A stretch of DNA of 64,000 bases from Hymenopellis radicata (taxonomy: Eukaryota; Basidiomycota; Agaricomycetes; Agaricales; Physalacriaceae), in assembly GCA_015501595.1 (NCBI GenBank), contig JADNRX010000292.1, positions 1 to 64,000 on the forward strand. Direction: 5' to 3'. The translations under genes were made by a program, and so were the position numbers. Positions 24,888 to 37,312 of the stretch are shown piece after piece. Below the pieces are notes generated by a model. It searched no databases, had not been told where the DNA came from, and worked only from the letters and a program-made list of their open reading frames with translations. Numbering within the stretch: position 1 is the first letter of the stretch; the number at the start of each line of letters is the position of its first letter.

Positions 24888-27800
24888 CCTTGCGTTCGCC
24901 ATTACTCCGCACCACTTATCTTATTCATTTCGTCAGTACTCTTGTCCTTCCCATGTCCATCGTGACAGCTAACACCCTGTCTGTCGATATAGTGTCCAAC
25001 GGGGACATTCCATTATTGCATCAATCACGCTCATCTGTACCATATCCCATCCCATTGCATTCGTACCGTATAACTGTTCTGATTCATCACTTCCGCATCC
25101 TTGCATATCAATCATCTATAGCATCAATAGTTGTCAAGTACCTTGTTCCATGGAATCGAAGCGCTTCCACGTCGTCCTCTGTCAACGAAAATAACGCGGA
25201 TGCCGAGCCTCCAAGATTATCCACACGATGCAAAGTATCCAGATTCCAGGACCCCCGCGCGCCGAGCCTGACCGGATCTTTTGACCGACTTAGCTGGCAC
25301 CTCTTAAACTACGATGACACCATCGAATCAGATCCACAAGCACGACTGAATTCGCAGAACGAGTTCTCTCCGAGACAGGGTAATTGAAACGCGGTTGCAC
25401 CGAGTTTCGGGTACATGTCTTTTCGCAGCTCCTCAAGGAATACGGACAAGATGTGTAGCATGGGGAAGGGTTGTTCTGGATGTCGCAACGCTCGCTTTGT
25501 GACCTAGAATATCATCATCAACGGCGAAAAAGCGCTAAAATTACGAGCCTACCTGCAACGGGTGCGACAGGCCGTCGGGTATTTCACTCCTCACAGGAAC
25601 CCATAGAACATGCGAGCGGAAACGCATTTTGAGAAAACTCGCAGTTGATTTCCGAGCCTACGCCGTTCAATGCGATGCTCGTAACGTGGATTGTATTCCT
25701 AGTACACATGGGCGTGAGTAGGATCTGGCAGTAGTGTGAGCCATTGATCGAAATGTATACTTGTGAACACCCATACAAATTCTGATTCTCCTTATTATGC
25801 GCAGTGTCGACTGGGCAATGCAGTGTATGGATAACATCGGCCGTGCGATTCGACGGGGCGGATACGAGGCACTCAGAAAAGTCTGAGAAGGCCGGGAGGA
25901 CCTTGGGAGTTAGCATCAGGAACATGACACGAAATCATCGGTCTCGTACGCGCAGTTTGTTGCTGAATGGGTGGATCTGCTGATTGTTCAGCCCGAGATC
26001 TTCCAGTGTTCCTCCTACCTGCGCCAGCGCCTCGCCCACACCACACTCCGTCTCTAGTGCTTTGACACATGTCGGCGCCGCCGGAGCGTTTCAAGGCGGT
26101 ACCCATTCAACGGGGATTTACGCCAGCGTCGAGTCACCATATCACCCAAACATAAGGCCGCTAAATGTGGGAGTCCGCGAACAGAAGAATGCACGCTGAC
26201 AACAACATTCGATGATCAGTCCAGAAACACGGATCTCGTAGTGGGTTCCAAACGTCGATAATGGGCACTGTGGTAAATCATCGTTTAATTCCCTATCGCG
26301 TGCAGGGTGTACATCATATGGGATACACCACTTCCGACCTTGCAGGCACTGGGCTTGGGGAATGTGTCACGCCAGGCGCGTCCTGTCGAGAATCCTCCGG
26401 TGAAACGTCCGTGTTAATGGTTAACTGCTCCACTAGCTCAAGTTAAGCGGAAACATCACGTATAGCTGCTGGTATGAACACGCCACCACTAGGAGAGAAA
26501 GTGAGATAATGATATATAAATAAGTTGGCCGATCACTTGCGAACCTTTGCCTACCTTTGCGAACCTCGATAGCTAGTTCAATGTTCATGATCGCCACACG
26601 GTAAGAATTATTTATGGAAGACCGGGGGAAACTACGATGGTGTTCAATAAACCGCACATGGAGTGAAGGGACGCATACAGACCATTGATTCTTGAACGTG
26701 TGGATATTCAAGGTAACGATGGCCCGTCGAGTGCCTTGGGCATAATGGAAGGTCACCTGGAAGTAGGTCGTCCAAGGCCCGCAGTCCAATACACAGGAAG
26801 AAGAGCGTTCTGGTGACCACCGGAGTACATCCTTTCTTCGGAGGCAGGATCTCCTTTAACTCCACTTCGCTTGAATAGACCTACAATCTCACTAAGCAAC
26901 TGGCGAATCGAGCTCGATCGCATTGCCAGAAAGCAGGGCGCGGGTGACGTTGTTCGTGACACCGATACTCAGTCTAATCCCAATTATCTCGATATGAAGC
27001 GAGGATAGTCGAAACTAACGAAGACGTCAACTTTCATCTTATGAGTTGACTGTAGAAGCACAAACGAATGACAGCACTTCAAGTGAGAACGTCATACGCA
27101 GAAGCATTATCCATGTTCTGTATTGATACCTGTAAAAAGTAGAATTCAGTAAAAACTAGGATCCGGAAGAGCTAACACCGAATACAAGACTAACCCAAAA
27201 CATTATCTCGGAAGTTTTTCAACGCATATAGACGGCATTTTTGTCCTCTCGTGCTACGACAAGGCCAGGCCGGGTACGTGCAGGGTGGGTCGTCGTCTGC
27301 TGAAGTGCGTATTTCGCGACCGCTTGGTAGAACCATCCACACACACGATGCAAAAGAGTTATGCGCATCGATTTCGGGGGTGCCGTCCGCATAAAGTCCG
27401 CGTGCACACCTTATTCCGAATGTTTGAAGATTGCACGCGACTGCGCAGAAGGATGTATGATAATAACACCGGAATGGGGCTGAGAAATCAACTGGAAACG
27501 AAGTATGAGTCGCGGAGTGGGTAGGAGCGATTTGGCAGAGAATGCGGCCGTATCAGGCAGTCGAAGCAAGATTGTCACTGACGGAACCAGAGTTGATAGC
27601 TATCTGCCAAAGCGTCAGTTATCAATAGATGCCGTACAGAGCTGAACAAAACCATTTCGGAGGAAAACATTCAAACCTTGCTCATAGCGCTGCTTTCGAC
27701 TTGACTTCCGAAAGCCTGCGCAAGGATTACCGTCCAGATCGAAGGCCCATTCATTTCAGTTAGGTTCTTGAGTTACGTGACGACCATAGACGACCATTCG

Positions 27801-28078
27801 TGCTTGAATTCTCTGCGAAATGGCTACTGTAGCAATGTTTTCCCCAAGTTATTCCTAACGAGTTGAGGGTGAGAGGAAAGCGCCGTCGGAAGCGAATTCC
27901 GGTGAAACACGTGGAGTGATTATCACACTAGTCACAACACCAATGTCACGTCCGACTTCAACATTTCTTTGTGCTTCCACCACTGGCCACTGACTGGCCT
28001 TTGCATACTTTGCGCGACGCATTTTCTCTTCAATTGAAGTCTTTATACCTTTGAATTTCCCAAATCTACGCGTCTGCA
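24888..28078. other. Long region without a supported gene
   Basis: 3.2 kb. Several minus-strand frames look protein-like in part: GSEINCEFSQNAFPLACSMG at 25584-25925, VLDCGPWTTYFQVTFHYAQG at about 26600-26790, and VELKEILPPKKGCTPVVTRT at about 26770-26865. They may be pieces of one intron-rich or decayed minus-strand gene between about 25580 and 26960. I could not join them in frame or name a family. 26963-28078 shows nothing convincing. Confidence 0.35.
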
Positions 28079-28973
28079 ATGAGTACCCATGAATTGTGGA
28101 TGTGTGCTCCCGAAGCGATGTTGAATGGGCCACAGTGCCTAAGTTTCGAGGTACGCCAGATTGATTTTACCTTCTACCGATTTTTTAATCGAATTTCGCT
28201 TCTGTTTCCCTCATAATTTGCTCTTAAAGGAACTTCGTGTTGCCGATTACCTGAAAGCATATACAGCGACAGGTCGCCCGCCAGTCCCACCGCCAGCCCT
28301 CCCCGCCAAGGCAGCAGCACGTGCTGCTCTGAACCTCCCTCCCCTGTTCGAACCGACTTCTCGCGTCAAGGAGGATGACGACGAGGATTTACAGCTGTAT
28401 GAGCCTACCAGAAATGGGGAGGAAGTCTTCCATTCGATTTCGGCAAATGACAAGTGGAAGCAATGGTCTTTCGAGGTCAGTCCGCTCAAGTCTTGTCAAG
28501 CTGGTTTATGTATCGGGCGAGTGTAGGAATTACGCCTCAATGCATACGTTAAAGGCGTCAAGACACTACCGCCAGGTTACGTCAATCATACTGCACCAAC
28601 CGGTTCGACAGTGCCTCCTCCAATTAAGGTCGGACTGGGACCTATTCTAGGGCTTTCCACGGGAGGAGAGCAGTTGCAGAGTATATCGAGCCAGGCGGAC
28701 AAACAGGATCACAGCCTTGAGGTAAACGTTATTAACATTGATCGGAATCTGATTCTAAATGACTTGTAGGAACATCGTGTTGCATACCTCTTCGCTCAAA
28801 GAGAACTTACTTCAGCAGAAATAACAGCGATGCAAGCTAACAATCCTATGGTCGCACCTCGACCGCCTGCCGCAGCACCTGCTCCCCCGAGCTTGGGCTT
28901 ATTTAGCTCCCCGGGAGCTTCATCCTCGACCTCACCTTGGACTCCTCGGCCAGCGGCCTTTCGACCTTTCTAA
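28079..28973 (+). CDS. Nucleoporin-like protein with three FEELR (GLEBS-like) repeats
   Basis: Four exons. Exon 1 is MSTHELWMCAPEAMLNG to SFE. Exon 2 starts ELRVADYLKAYTATGRPPVP, passes an acidic stretch (KEDDDEDLQ) and ends WKQWSFE. Exon 3 starts ELRLNAYVKGVKTLPPGYVN and ends DHSLE. Exon 4 starts EHRVAYLFAQRELTSAEI and ends SLGLFSSPG...FRPF. Each intron is phase 0 and follows a Glu, so each exon opens with the same E-[LH]-R motif. FEELRxxDY is the core of GLEBS motifs in Nup98-type nucleoporins, which bind Rae1/Gle2, and one GLF-like element is near the C-terminus. No FG repeat domain is present. Nuclear pore or mRNA-export role is inference. About 220 residues. Confidence 0.6.
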
Positions 28974-29057
28974 TCTCACCGCTCTTCTTCTTGGGTATTA
29001 TACCGCCGTGTTCTACATTCAAACCTTACAACTGTACATTCTTCTCTCCTACTCTGC

Positions 29058-29786
29058 TCACATCCGGAAGTCTATTCTTCCCAAAATCAACTCCTTCATC
29101 AGCGACACATCCTCTTCCTCCGGCTCGGATGTATCTTCGTCGTCATCGAATTCCCGCGGGGGGAATAGGGTGTCCAGCGCTAGAGGTTCTTCCTCGTGCA
29201 TGGGCCCCGTTACAGGATATCGGGATGGTATGGTGGCTTCGTCGGGGAAACCAAAGTACAGGCTGTCCGTGTCATTTGATAATGACACGTCGTGACTGCA
29301 CATGGCGTGGCCTTTCCGTCGTGGAGGAGGAGAGGGACGCAATGGAGAGAGATCGTCCATTTCCTCCAGCGATTCTTCCTCCGTCTCCATATCATCCAAC
29401 GATCCCACTGTGTTTCTCCTCAACTTGTCGTTCCTACTCCGCCCGGTGAACAATGAACGCAGGTTCATTCGGGACATCCGCGGAAACGAATCCGAGATAG
29501 ACCTGGTGTGTGATGTGGGTTGAGAATTGGATGTCGACGCGCTCGTTGCCGATCTGGAGAGAAGACTGGAGGATGAAGTCTTGGACGAGTGACGGAGGCT
29601 CAGCGACAGCGTGCGCTTGAAGTGTTGGGTGAGGGCGGGTAATGAGTTCGAGCTGGGTGGGAGGAAGGACCGGAGTTTCGCGACGTCCTTAGAGGCGGGT
29701 TTCGACGGTACAACTGCCGAGCCAGACGATGGTTGCTTTTCCATAGCTGGCGCTTTGATGTGGATGATGAAGGCAGGTGTACGCAT
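29058..29786 (-). CDS. Ser-rich hypothetical protein, probably disordered
   Basis: Single 242-residue frame starting MRTPAFIIHIKAPAMEKQPS. It contains a basic Ser-rich half (HFKRTLSLSLRHSSKTSSSS, RSISDSFPRMSRMNLRSLFT), an acidic part (DDMETEEESLEEMDDLSPL), SLYFGFPDEATIPSRYP and an acidic end (DDDEDTSEPEEEDVSLMKEL). No domain was recognised. Convergent with the FEELR gene, 85 bp apart. The composition shift from basic-Ser to acidic is like many fungal regulatory proteins; role unknown. Confidence 0.6.
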   Translation of the reverse strand: MRTPAFIIHIKAPAMEKQPSSGSAVVPSKPASKDVAKLRSFLPPSSNSLPALTQHFKRTLSLSLRHSSKTSSSSLLSRSATSASTSNSQPTSHTRSISDSFPRMSRMNLRSLFTGRSRNDKLRRNTVGSLDDMETEEESLEEMDDLSPLRPSPPPRRKGHAMCSHDVSLSNDTDSLYFGFPDEATIPSRYPVTGPMHEEEPLALDTLFPPREFDDDEDTSEPEEEDVSLMKELILGRIDFRM

Positions 29787-31172
29787 TGTCGATGTGATAT
29801 CACTTCGAGACCTTGGTTGGTTTAAATACCTCTAGGAGAGGGGCTATCCACCTACTTTGGCCATATGCTTCCGTGCGTAGAGGGGGTAGTAAGAATTGTC
29901 TGTCGCCGCTTCTTATGTGCGATGGTTCAGCTTCGTTTGTTGATAATCCTCCGTGTCCGCGACGCGTGGACGCTTGCGCTTAGGACTGCTTAGGGCTTGG
30001 CGGTGGTTCGCGCTTTGGACCGCTTGCAGATAGCTGAATGCAGGTCGTTAGGACGAAGCAGCGTGCAAAGTGTTCGCGTCTCACTTCATGTGCGTCATGC
30101 GATCGCAGCGCTCAGATCAGACATGAATGAGGCTGCCATCTTGTGGAGGCTTCAGTGTGTCTTGCGAGATTAGCGATGCTATCTCGTCCTTCAAAGCTTC
30201 ATCGCCGGTATAACCTAAACCCCGCTTGGCTGGCTACGGCACTCTATTTGCCGGATTAGCGTTCTAGTGTCTCTCAATCCATCCACCACACGTTTCTCAT
30301 TCCGCGCTGGTAGGGAAATACAGGTGTTTAGATCTTCTCTTCGGTTTCACATGCGCACATGTCGGGCATTATATCTTGGTTGGTAGAGAGCTTATAGTGT
30401 TCTAGTTCTAGAGATAATACATGCAATCTCGACATTTCAATTGAGCGTTTACGCCACACAAGACGGAATAGCTTCCGTTATCTGTCTCAAAATCAAGGTG
30501 TATACACATTGAGTATATCGAAACAAGAAGTGCAGGAAAAGAGGGGCGCTGCTGAAGCTGATATGCACCCCAATGACAGTCCATCTCAACATCTGTCGAC
30601 AGCGTTGGGAGGGATTGGGTCCTGTTGGGTTGCGATCAACCTGATCGAGCTTTCACCATGATGCATGATGCGACCATTGGCTTCGGTAAGCGCTTATCGC
30701 TCTTCACGTATCGCCATCTGCTCAACAGGACACGAGTCAGTCTACCCTTGGCAATGGCCCTTATGCGCCAAAGAGAATCCCAATCTGACTGGAACGTCCC
30801 CTGAGACTTCTTCTTATGACACACATCTACCAAACTTTTTCTCTGGTGACATCCATTGTAGGGCTGTTCTGTTTGACTCGAGCTTCTCAATGCCTAGATC
30901 TGAACCGCGTCTACATGTTTTATGTTACACAACGATGCATCCACAAAGCATCTGACTGTATTCCTCGCGATGAGCCGTGTACACGTTTCCGGCAACGTGT
31001 GCATGCCCTAATGCACCAGGCTGCTGCTGCTGCGATTGAATACGTAGACGCCGCTGTGCTTCCGAAGATCGATTCCTGTTCTCGAGCTTTCTTAGCGTTA
31101 CTTAAAGTGTATCGCTGTGCCCTTGACCGTGGGACTCGCCGTCGCTCTTCCTCCCGTCGTACTACCTCTACC
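29787..31172. other. Intergenic region, no gene recognised
   Basis: Nothing supported. The frame that contains BTB1 stays open upstream to 30816, so an N-terminal extension of that gene is possible, but it has no domain. Confidence 0.4.
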
Positions 31173-32136
31173 ATGTCATCCGCCTCATCCGAATCTTCAT
31201 CGAGCGGTCACGGTCGCCTGGGCCAACTGAAGCGCTCAGCTAATTACTACGTGCGGGGTGGAGACCTCTACTTTCTGGTGCGCCTATTTGGTCATCTCAA
31301 ACGTGTCGAGGTCTAACGGGACGTCAGGTCCAAGACGTTTACTATCGAGTTAATTCTGTATTTTTCGACCGCGAATCAGTCGTGTTCAAGAAGCTGTTCG
31401 ATCAACCGACGCAGCCTGGAGAGATTCGGCTGGGTTCATCTCTGAGTTCGGCAATCATGCTTGACGGGGTCAATGTGGAAGAGTTTGACCGTTTTCTTTG
31501 GGTCTTTTACAACCCGTGCGTAGCTTTCGCTGTTATAACTTATATCAAGGTATCTTACCTGAGAAACCCGTAGTCTTTACTCCGACTATTCGGACGCCAC
31601 GTTTGATGACTGGGCAGTCATATTACGTCTTGCACAGAGGTGGAAATTTCCTCTCGTCAAGAAGCTTGCAGTCAGAGAGCTGCAGGCGATTAAGAACGTG
31701 GACCTAGTGGACCGCATCATATTGTACAAGATGCACGATGTTGATCACGAATTTCTATCACCCTTATATGTCAAGCTCTGCTCGCGCGATGAACCCCTCA
31801 CCCAGGTTGAATCGCAGAAGCTCGGCGTCGAGACTACTGTGCTCATCTTCCAGGCTCGTGAGCGCCTTCGATCGCGCGGGCCCGACGACTTGAAGAGTCC
31901 TCTTCCGGGCGATGTTGACCACAGCGATGTGCTCAAAGTCGTAGCGGAGATTCTTGGAGACTCGGATGATAAAATCTCAGGTGGATCTATGGTTGTTTCC
32001 TCCTCCTTTGCTTCCGTTTACTTACTCATTTTCGCTCGTAGGGAGTTCCTATCATAAAACCTCCCCCACCACGCAGCAGAAGAAAGCCGGTTCACTTGTC
32101 GGGGTTGGACGTCCCAAATACAACCGATTGGAGTAG
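31173..32136 (+). CDS. BTB/POZ domain protein 1
   Basis: Starts MSSASSESSSSGHGRLGQLK. The BTB fold reads GGDLYFL (intron) VQDVYYRVNSVFFDRESVVF, KKLFDQPTQPGEIRLGSS, IMLDGVNVEEFDRFLWVFYN (intron) and LYSDYSDATFDDWAVILRLA. A helical region follows, RWKFPLVKKLAVRELQAI to ERLRSRG. A last short intron leads to SSYHKTSPTTQQKKAG and a stop at 32134-32136. BTB domains mediate dimerisation or cullin-3 binding; this compact type is common in mushrooms and uncharacterised. It shares intron positions with BTB2 and BTB3. The final exon is the least certain part; another frame remains open to about 32310. Confidence 0.75.
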
Positions 32137-32983
32137 AAAAGCAGTTTCGGAGAACGGGCATGCGAGAAGGAAGTCCGTCGAGAGTAAGTCTGATTACTTT
32201 CTGACGTTGGTTCATCTGAGAACGCTGATGCCAGATGCTTCGCCTGTTTCGCAGACTCTCGGGAGAAGATTGACGCTGAGATTGAAGAGGATGTTAACGT
32301 CCACGAAGAAATAGGCCTGGTGCTGCACAAGAGGCGGACATCCAGGACATCGGGACGCGTACACGTTGGCGACGTGAAGGACTGCGAGGCGGCAGGGACA
32401 GTTTTACGTTCAGATACCCCAAAACCACCTGGATCTTGGATTGCATAGTCTCATTATAATATTTTGTAGATTTATACCCTTGACTATTTATTCTCGCCAA
32501 TGAACTTGCTCGTGTAGCTCGTGTACAACTGTGAACCTCCATTGCAAGCTTTTGTGTCCGAAGCCCCTGAAAATCAGATCTGATAACAATGATCAGATCT
32601 CGGAATTGTCACCGTAATTCTCCATATGTCTCCGTGGAATTACAAAACGTGCAGGGATATCATTCAAAGATGTTCTGCGCTTTCCAGCGGCATGGCTGGA
32701 GGCATCCTCTTTACCTGTGCAATACCCGCCTAGGCGGTGCTCAAAGCATGGGAAACATGAGGGGATTTAACTTGTAACACCACGCATACGGCGCACAGCG
32801 CGGGCGATCAAGGAAAGCCATTATAAAATGGATGTCGATATGCTCAGTGCCGGAGGACATGTGTCGTACACGTGTAGTTAGGCGATTCTGGATTCAAAAA
32901 GCGTTGTTCTTAGCCCTGGTCACCCCAAAACTCTTTCCTCCCTTTTCCCATCTTTTGGCCAGCAGGGCAATATTCTCCTCGAA
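32137..32983. other. Region between BTB1 and BTB2
   Basis: No separate gene. The first 180 bp could be an alternative 3' part of BTB1. The remainder is presumed upstream sequence of BTB2. Confidence 0.35.
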
Positions 32984-35900
32984 ATGTCCAAGTCACACTC
33001 GTCCGACGGGGAGAGCTTCAAAGCTCTGAGGCATCACGACGAATATTATCTCACTGGTGGAGATCTTTTCTTCCTTGTAGGTTTCTTTTTGCTTCTGGTA
33101 CGCTTTATCGACGACGCGTTGTTCTCCAGGTACAACAATACCTTTTCCGTGTCCATAGATATTTTTTCGAGCGAGAGTCGACGTTTTTTCAAAGGCGAGC
33201 TAACGACACCCGCTTCTCCTGGAGAGTCCCGCCGAGGTACATCGGAAGGGAACGCTGTTGTTCTCGATGGTGTTTCCAGTCAAGAGTTCGCGAAGTTTTT
33301 ATGGGTTTTCTACAATCCGTGAGCGTTCTAGAAATTATCACATTTTCCCGTCTTCACGAGGTTTCTAGTAAATATTCGCTGTACCACGCCACACCAGAGG
33401 ACTGGACGACCATTCTTATGCTTGCCCACCGGTGGTCCTTCCCTGAGGTCAAGAAGCTCGCCATCCGGGAGCTCGAGAAACTTGAAATGGCCGACATCCA
33501 ACGTATTCACGTCTACCAGACCTACGACGTGAACAGAAGGCTTCTCGTCACTCGTTACGCTGCTCTATGTGAGCGTCTGGAGCCTTTGACCCTCGAGGAA
33601 GGTATCAAACTCGGCATGGCCACGTCGCTCATGATTGCTCGCGCACGAGAATGCGTCCGTTCACCCTCGGTCGGCGGTTGCCGTAGTCCATCTTCCGTAT
33701 CGATTCCCACCGAAGAGATGCAGAGTATCATTAAAGATCTCTTCAATATCCCTGACTCTCCTTCGTCGCCGTCGTCTTCTCCCGTCGAGGAACCCAAGAA
33801 GCAGGCGAACGGCGCTGCGACTAAACCTTCAGGTGGATGGGTGATACCATCTTTTCATCGAATCGTTCTAGACGTTTCTGACTTTCGTTATACAGAGACA
33901 GCCAAGGAGTCTGAAGCCGCCTCCAGCGGAAACGGAACTGCCCCTGCCATGGCAGCCGCCAACAGTACGGGCGCCACCGTCGATGGTGTACCTGCCAATG
34001 AGACTGCCGACGCCGACGCCGCCGACGGGGCCAAAACCAACGGTGGCGACACCCCCATCAGCGGTGTCGGCAAGTTCACCCAAGACAAGCCCGCCTACCG
34101 GACGTAACAGTCCCAGCACCGGCCGCAGAGGTGGCAGAAACGGAAGGAATTGAGCTCGACAATGATCTCGACGTGGGCGATGTTACTGAGTGGGATGCAG
34201 AAGCCAGTGCAGATTCGGATACTCACGTCGGTAGCGTTGGAGGGTCAAAAGAACGGGAAAGTTACGATTACTCGGAGGTTGGTAGCAGCCCTGATCATGA
34301 CTTTAATGGACATGTTGTAGACCCGAACGACAATGATGAAGGACAGCCTGACGAATCTAAAGCAGAGGAGATACAAGCAGGCTTGGACACTACCGCTAAC
34401 CCGCCTGCCGATGGCGGCGACGATGCCATTTCATGTAAACCAGACGCACAGGGTTCGGAAAAGACAGATAGTAGCGGGGGTTCAACGGTCAAGGATGGAG
34501 AGGTAGCGGAGATTGACGATGCTGTGAACGCTGTTATTACGGCACCGGAGAAGGAGGGAACTGGTTCGTGGACATTTGTGCACAAACCTTCCATAACTGA
34601 TTTAGCCGATAGAGGAAACATCACTTCCAAACGACGCTGTCAATGCGTCTTCAGCGGAAGTCGACGAGCTGAACTCGACGGCGGAAGCTGAAGCGGTACC
34701 TCAGAGTCCTGCTGTTGATGCCGTTAATACGGTAACGGAGCTGAAGAACCACGGTACGTGCCCAATCCGGTCAACACCTTCGTTGTTCTGATCTCGAATT
34801 CGGACGATAGAGGAAACCGCGTCCCCAGAACGACAGACCGCGGGAGAAGAAACCGAGGTAAAACTCGATTCGACATCTGCTTTGAATCCGGAGGCATCAA
34901 CGCCTAAGGACAGCCATTTACCGAATCCTGATTTGACTCAAGGAGTTCCGCCAACGGCCGATACCTCAATTTCCCCTTCCCCAGATACCATTCCCGAGGC
35001 CATATCTGCTCCGAGTGACGTTGATGCGGAAATCGACCCCTCCAAGTCCTCGCCTGATGGCCAAGATCCCACTCTCACGTCAGAGCAGGTTGTGCCCGAA
35101 GCTTCATCAGATGGCGCAGAACCCCCAGCTCCGGGAATTACGTCTCCGAGTCAGCAGTCTCTTGCCCCAGAGCTTACTTCGTTCAGCGCTACTACGCCAC
35201 ACTCAGGCGATGACTCTACTCTGCCGCAAGAGAGCAGCCTCCCTGACCCTATCAATACGCCGTTACCAGACTCCCTTCCGCCGACACCTGTGTCTGAGCC
35301 TCTCGTTGATGTCAATGCGCCACCCTCAAGTTCTGTGCCTGCAGACTCACTTTCAAAAGAAAGTGGAGGCGATACGCTTACCGTCGATGCTCCCTTGCCA
35401 GAACCTGTTTCCTCGCCGCCTGCCACCGAGCCTCTCGCCGAGGTCAATGCGTCACCGTCAAGTGCGACGCCTGCAGACCTGCCTTCGAAAGAAAGCGCAG
35501 ACGATACAACAGCCAAGGACACGCTCTCATCGGAGCCTGCTCTACCGACACCTGTGACCGAACCCGTCGTTGACGTTACTACATCCCCCTCAAAGACCAC
35601 GCCTGAAGACACGCTTTCGAAGGAAAGCGCAGGCGATACCATCACGATTGATGATTCATATCACCTCACCCTACCTCCCCTACCTCCCAGTCCCATTGAC
35701 GAACCTCACTCTGGCACTGTTCCACCTACCAGTGTTGCCGAGGACTCCGCACTCAACTCGCCGCCTCCTCGCACGAGTCCTTCTAGCCCCATGAAAGGCT
35801 CCAATGCGGTATCTCCCCACCCAACCGAACCAGAGACTCGCGCAGAGGAGCCTCGTATTTCCCCGAAGAAATCTGCCACTCCTTTCAACGGTAACCCCTG

Positions 35901-37092
35901 GGCATTCCTTGACGACGTCCCCGGTGCCAAAGCCTCTCCACCGCCTGCGCCACCCCCGAAGAACAACCCTTTCATGAATGCGAAATCCCCCGTTAAGGAG
36001 TCTGCTCCTAAGCGGGGAGGGCTATTTGGTGGATGGAGTTTAGGCTCGTCTCCGTCGGGGGTAGGCGGCGGTCTCCTTGGTAGCCTATTAGAAGGGTTGG
36101 GTACCTCGAGTCCGAGCCCGAAGGTCGAAGAGGAGAAAGTGAATGCTAGGGGAACGGCGCGTCCCAATGCAAAGCCCGCATGGGTGACAGGGAAACCTGG
36201 TGCTCCCGGAGCAGCGAAGCCCAATACTGGAGCGGGAAAGCCCAATACTGGAGCGGGAAAGCCCAATACTGGAGCGGGAAAGCCCAATACTGGAGCGGGA
36301 AAGCCCAATGCGTGGGGAGCGGGGCAACCCAACGCATGGGCAGCAGGAATGCCTAATGCTCCAGGCGGAGCGAAGCCTGATGGAAAGCCCAACGCCTGGG
36401 GAGCGAAGAAACCTAATGCTTGGGGAACCGGACAAACGGCTGGAGCAGATAGGCCTCGTGAAGAACCTCCCGTCAAGGAACCTTCTGCGTCACCGGCGAC
36501 CGCAACGAGCACGAAAATACCAGGCGAGGAGAACAAGCCTGCTCCCTCCACAGAAACGGTGACGCCAGTTCCGCAGACGGATGGTCCTGACGCTGCGACG
36601 CCGGATGCAACGACGACTTCCCCTCCTTCCCAAGATACCAACTCGCCACCGCCTGCCGACGCCGCATCGGTTGAGCCAGTTGTAAACAGCGAGCCGCCAC
36701 AAGTGCCGAAGTTGACCATCGACACGAGTACTCAGTGGCCAAACAACCTTCTGGGGGTGTTCGTGCCCAGCGTTTCGACTTCTCAGGATACCAAATCCCA
36801 TTCATCGCTCACGACGCCTCAAGATCTTGCAAGCGCGGCGGTGGCGACGGCGGATGCTACTGAGGGCTCGGCTGAAGGTGCTGCCACCAACGTCAATGTT
36901 GATGAAAGTGTTGCTAAAGTCGCCGATAGTGATGTAGACGAACCGCCATTTGTCGACGCTGAGCAGTTCCACCTCACATCATCCGAGGATGGTGACGATA
37001 GCGACAGTGATTCCGGATTCCATTCCACGAGCGAGGACCAGCCCCAGGCAGACGCAGCACCTGCCCCCCAACCTGAAGAGACACGCATATAG
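32984..37092 (+). CDS. BTB/POZ protein 2 with very long disordered C-terminal tail
   Basis: Starts MSKSHSSDGESFKALRHHDE. BTB part: GGDLFFL (intron) VQQYLFRVHRYFFERESTFF, KGELTTPASPGES, VVLDGVSSQEFAKFLWVFYN (intron), KYSLYHATPEDWTTILMLAH and RWSFPEVKKLAIRELEKLEM. Four further short introns keep a tail open to 37092: SETAKESEAASSGNG, PISVPAPAAEVAETEGIELD, GTEETSLPNDAVNASSAEVD, KNHEETASPERQTAG, then about 750 residues rich in Pro, Ser, Thr, Ala and Asp ending SEDQPQADAAPAPQPEETRI. The tail includes a basic-glycine patch and a PNTGAGK minisatellite. Joining this much is my inference from splice signals and frame. At 33184-33189 a T6 run shifts frame; T5 would give ESTFFKGEL. Confidence 0.65.
36220..36303 (+). 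repeat. 21-bp minisatellite encoding PNTGAGK
   Basis: Four identical 21-bp units (CCCAATACTGGAGCGGGAAAG is split here as CCCAATACTG + GAGCGGGAAAG) in frame with the BTB2 tail. Degenerate units follow to about 36430 (PNAWGAGQPNAWAAGMPNAP). Perfect identity suggests recent expansion by slippage or unequal crossing-over. Confidence 0.95.
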
Positions 37093-37312
37093 ACCATTCG
37101 TAACGATTTCAATGACTTTTATGTGCATGATAAATAGTATATAGTGTAGGCCTATAATTTATACATTACGGAAGGATTGTAAGTTACTTGTGTATTCGTG
37201 TAGAATTAATATTTGTGCTCACCTACGTTAGGATGTCAACGACTAGTCTCGAACCAGCCGCTCAACGCCGGTTTTTGAGGGGATGAGGACACCGGCGCAG
37301 CGTCTGGACCAG

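Noticed and set aside
34295..36725. Long minus-strand open frames opposite the BTB2 tail (up to 339 codons)
   Set aside because: They are shadows of the GC-rich repetitive coding strand, with no start context, splice signals or domain.
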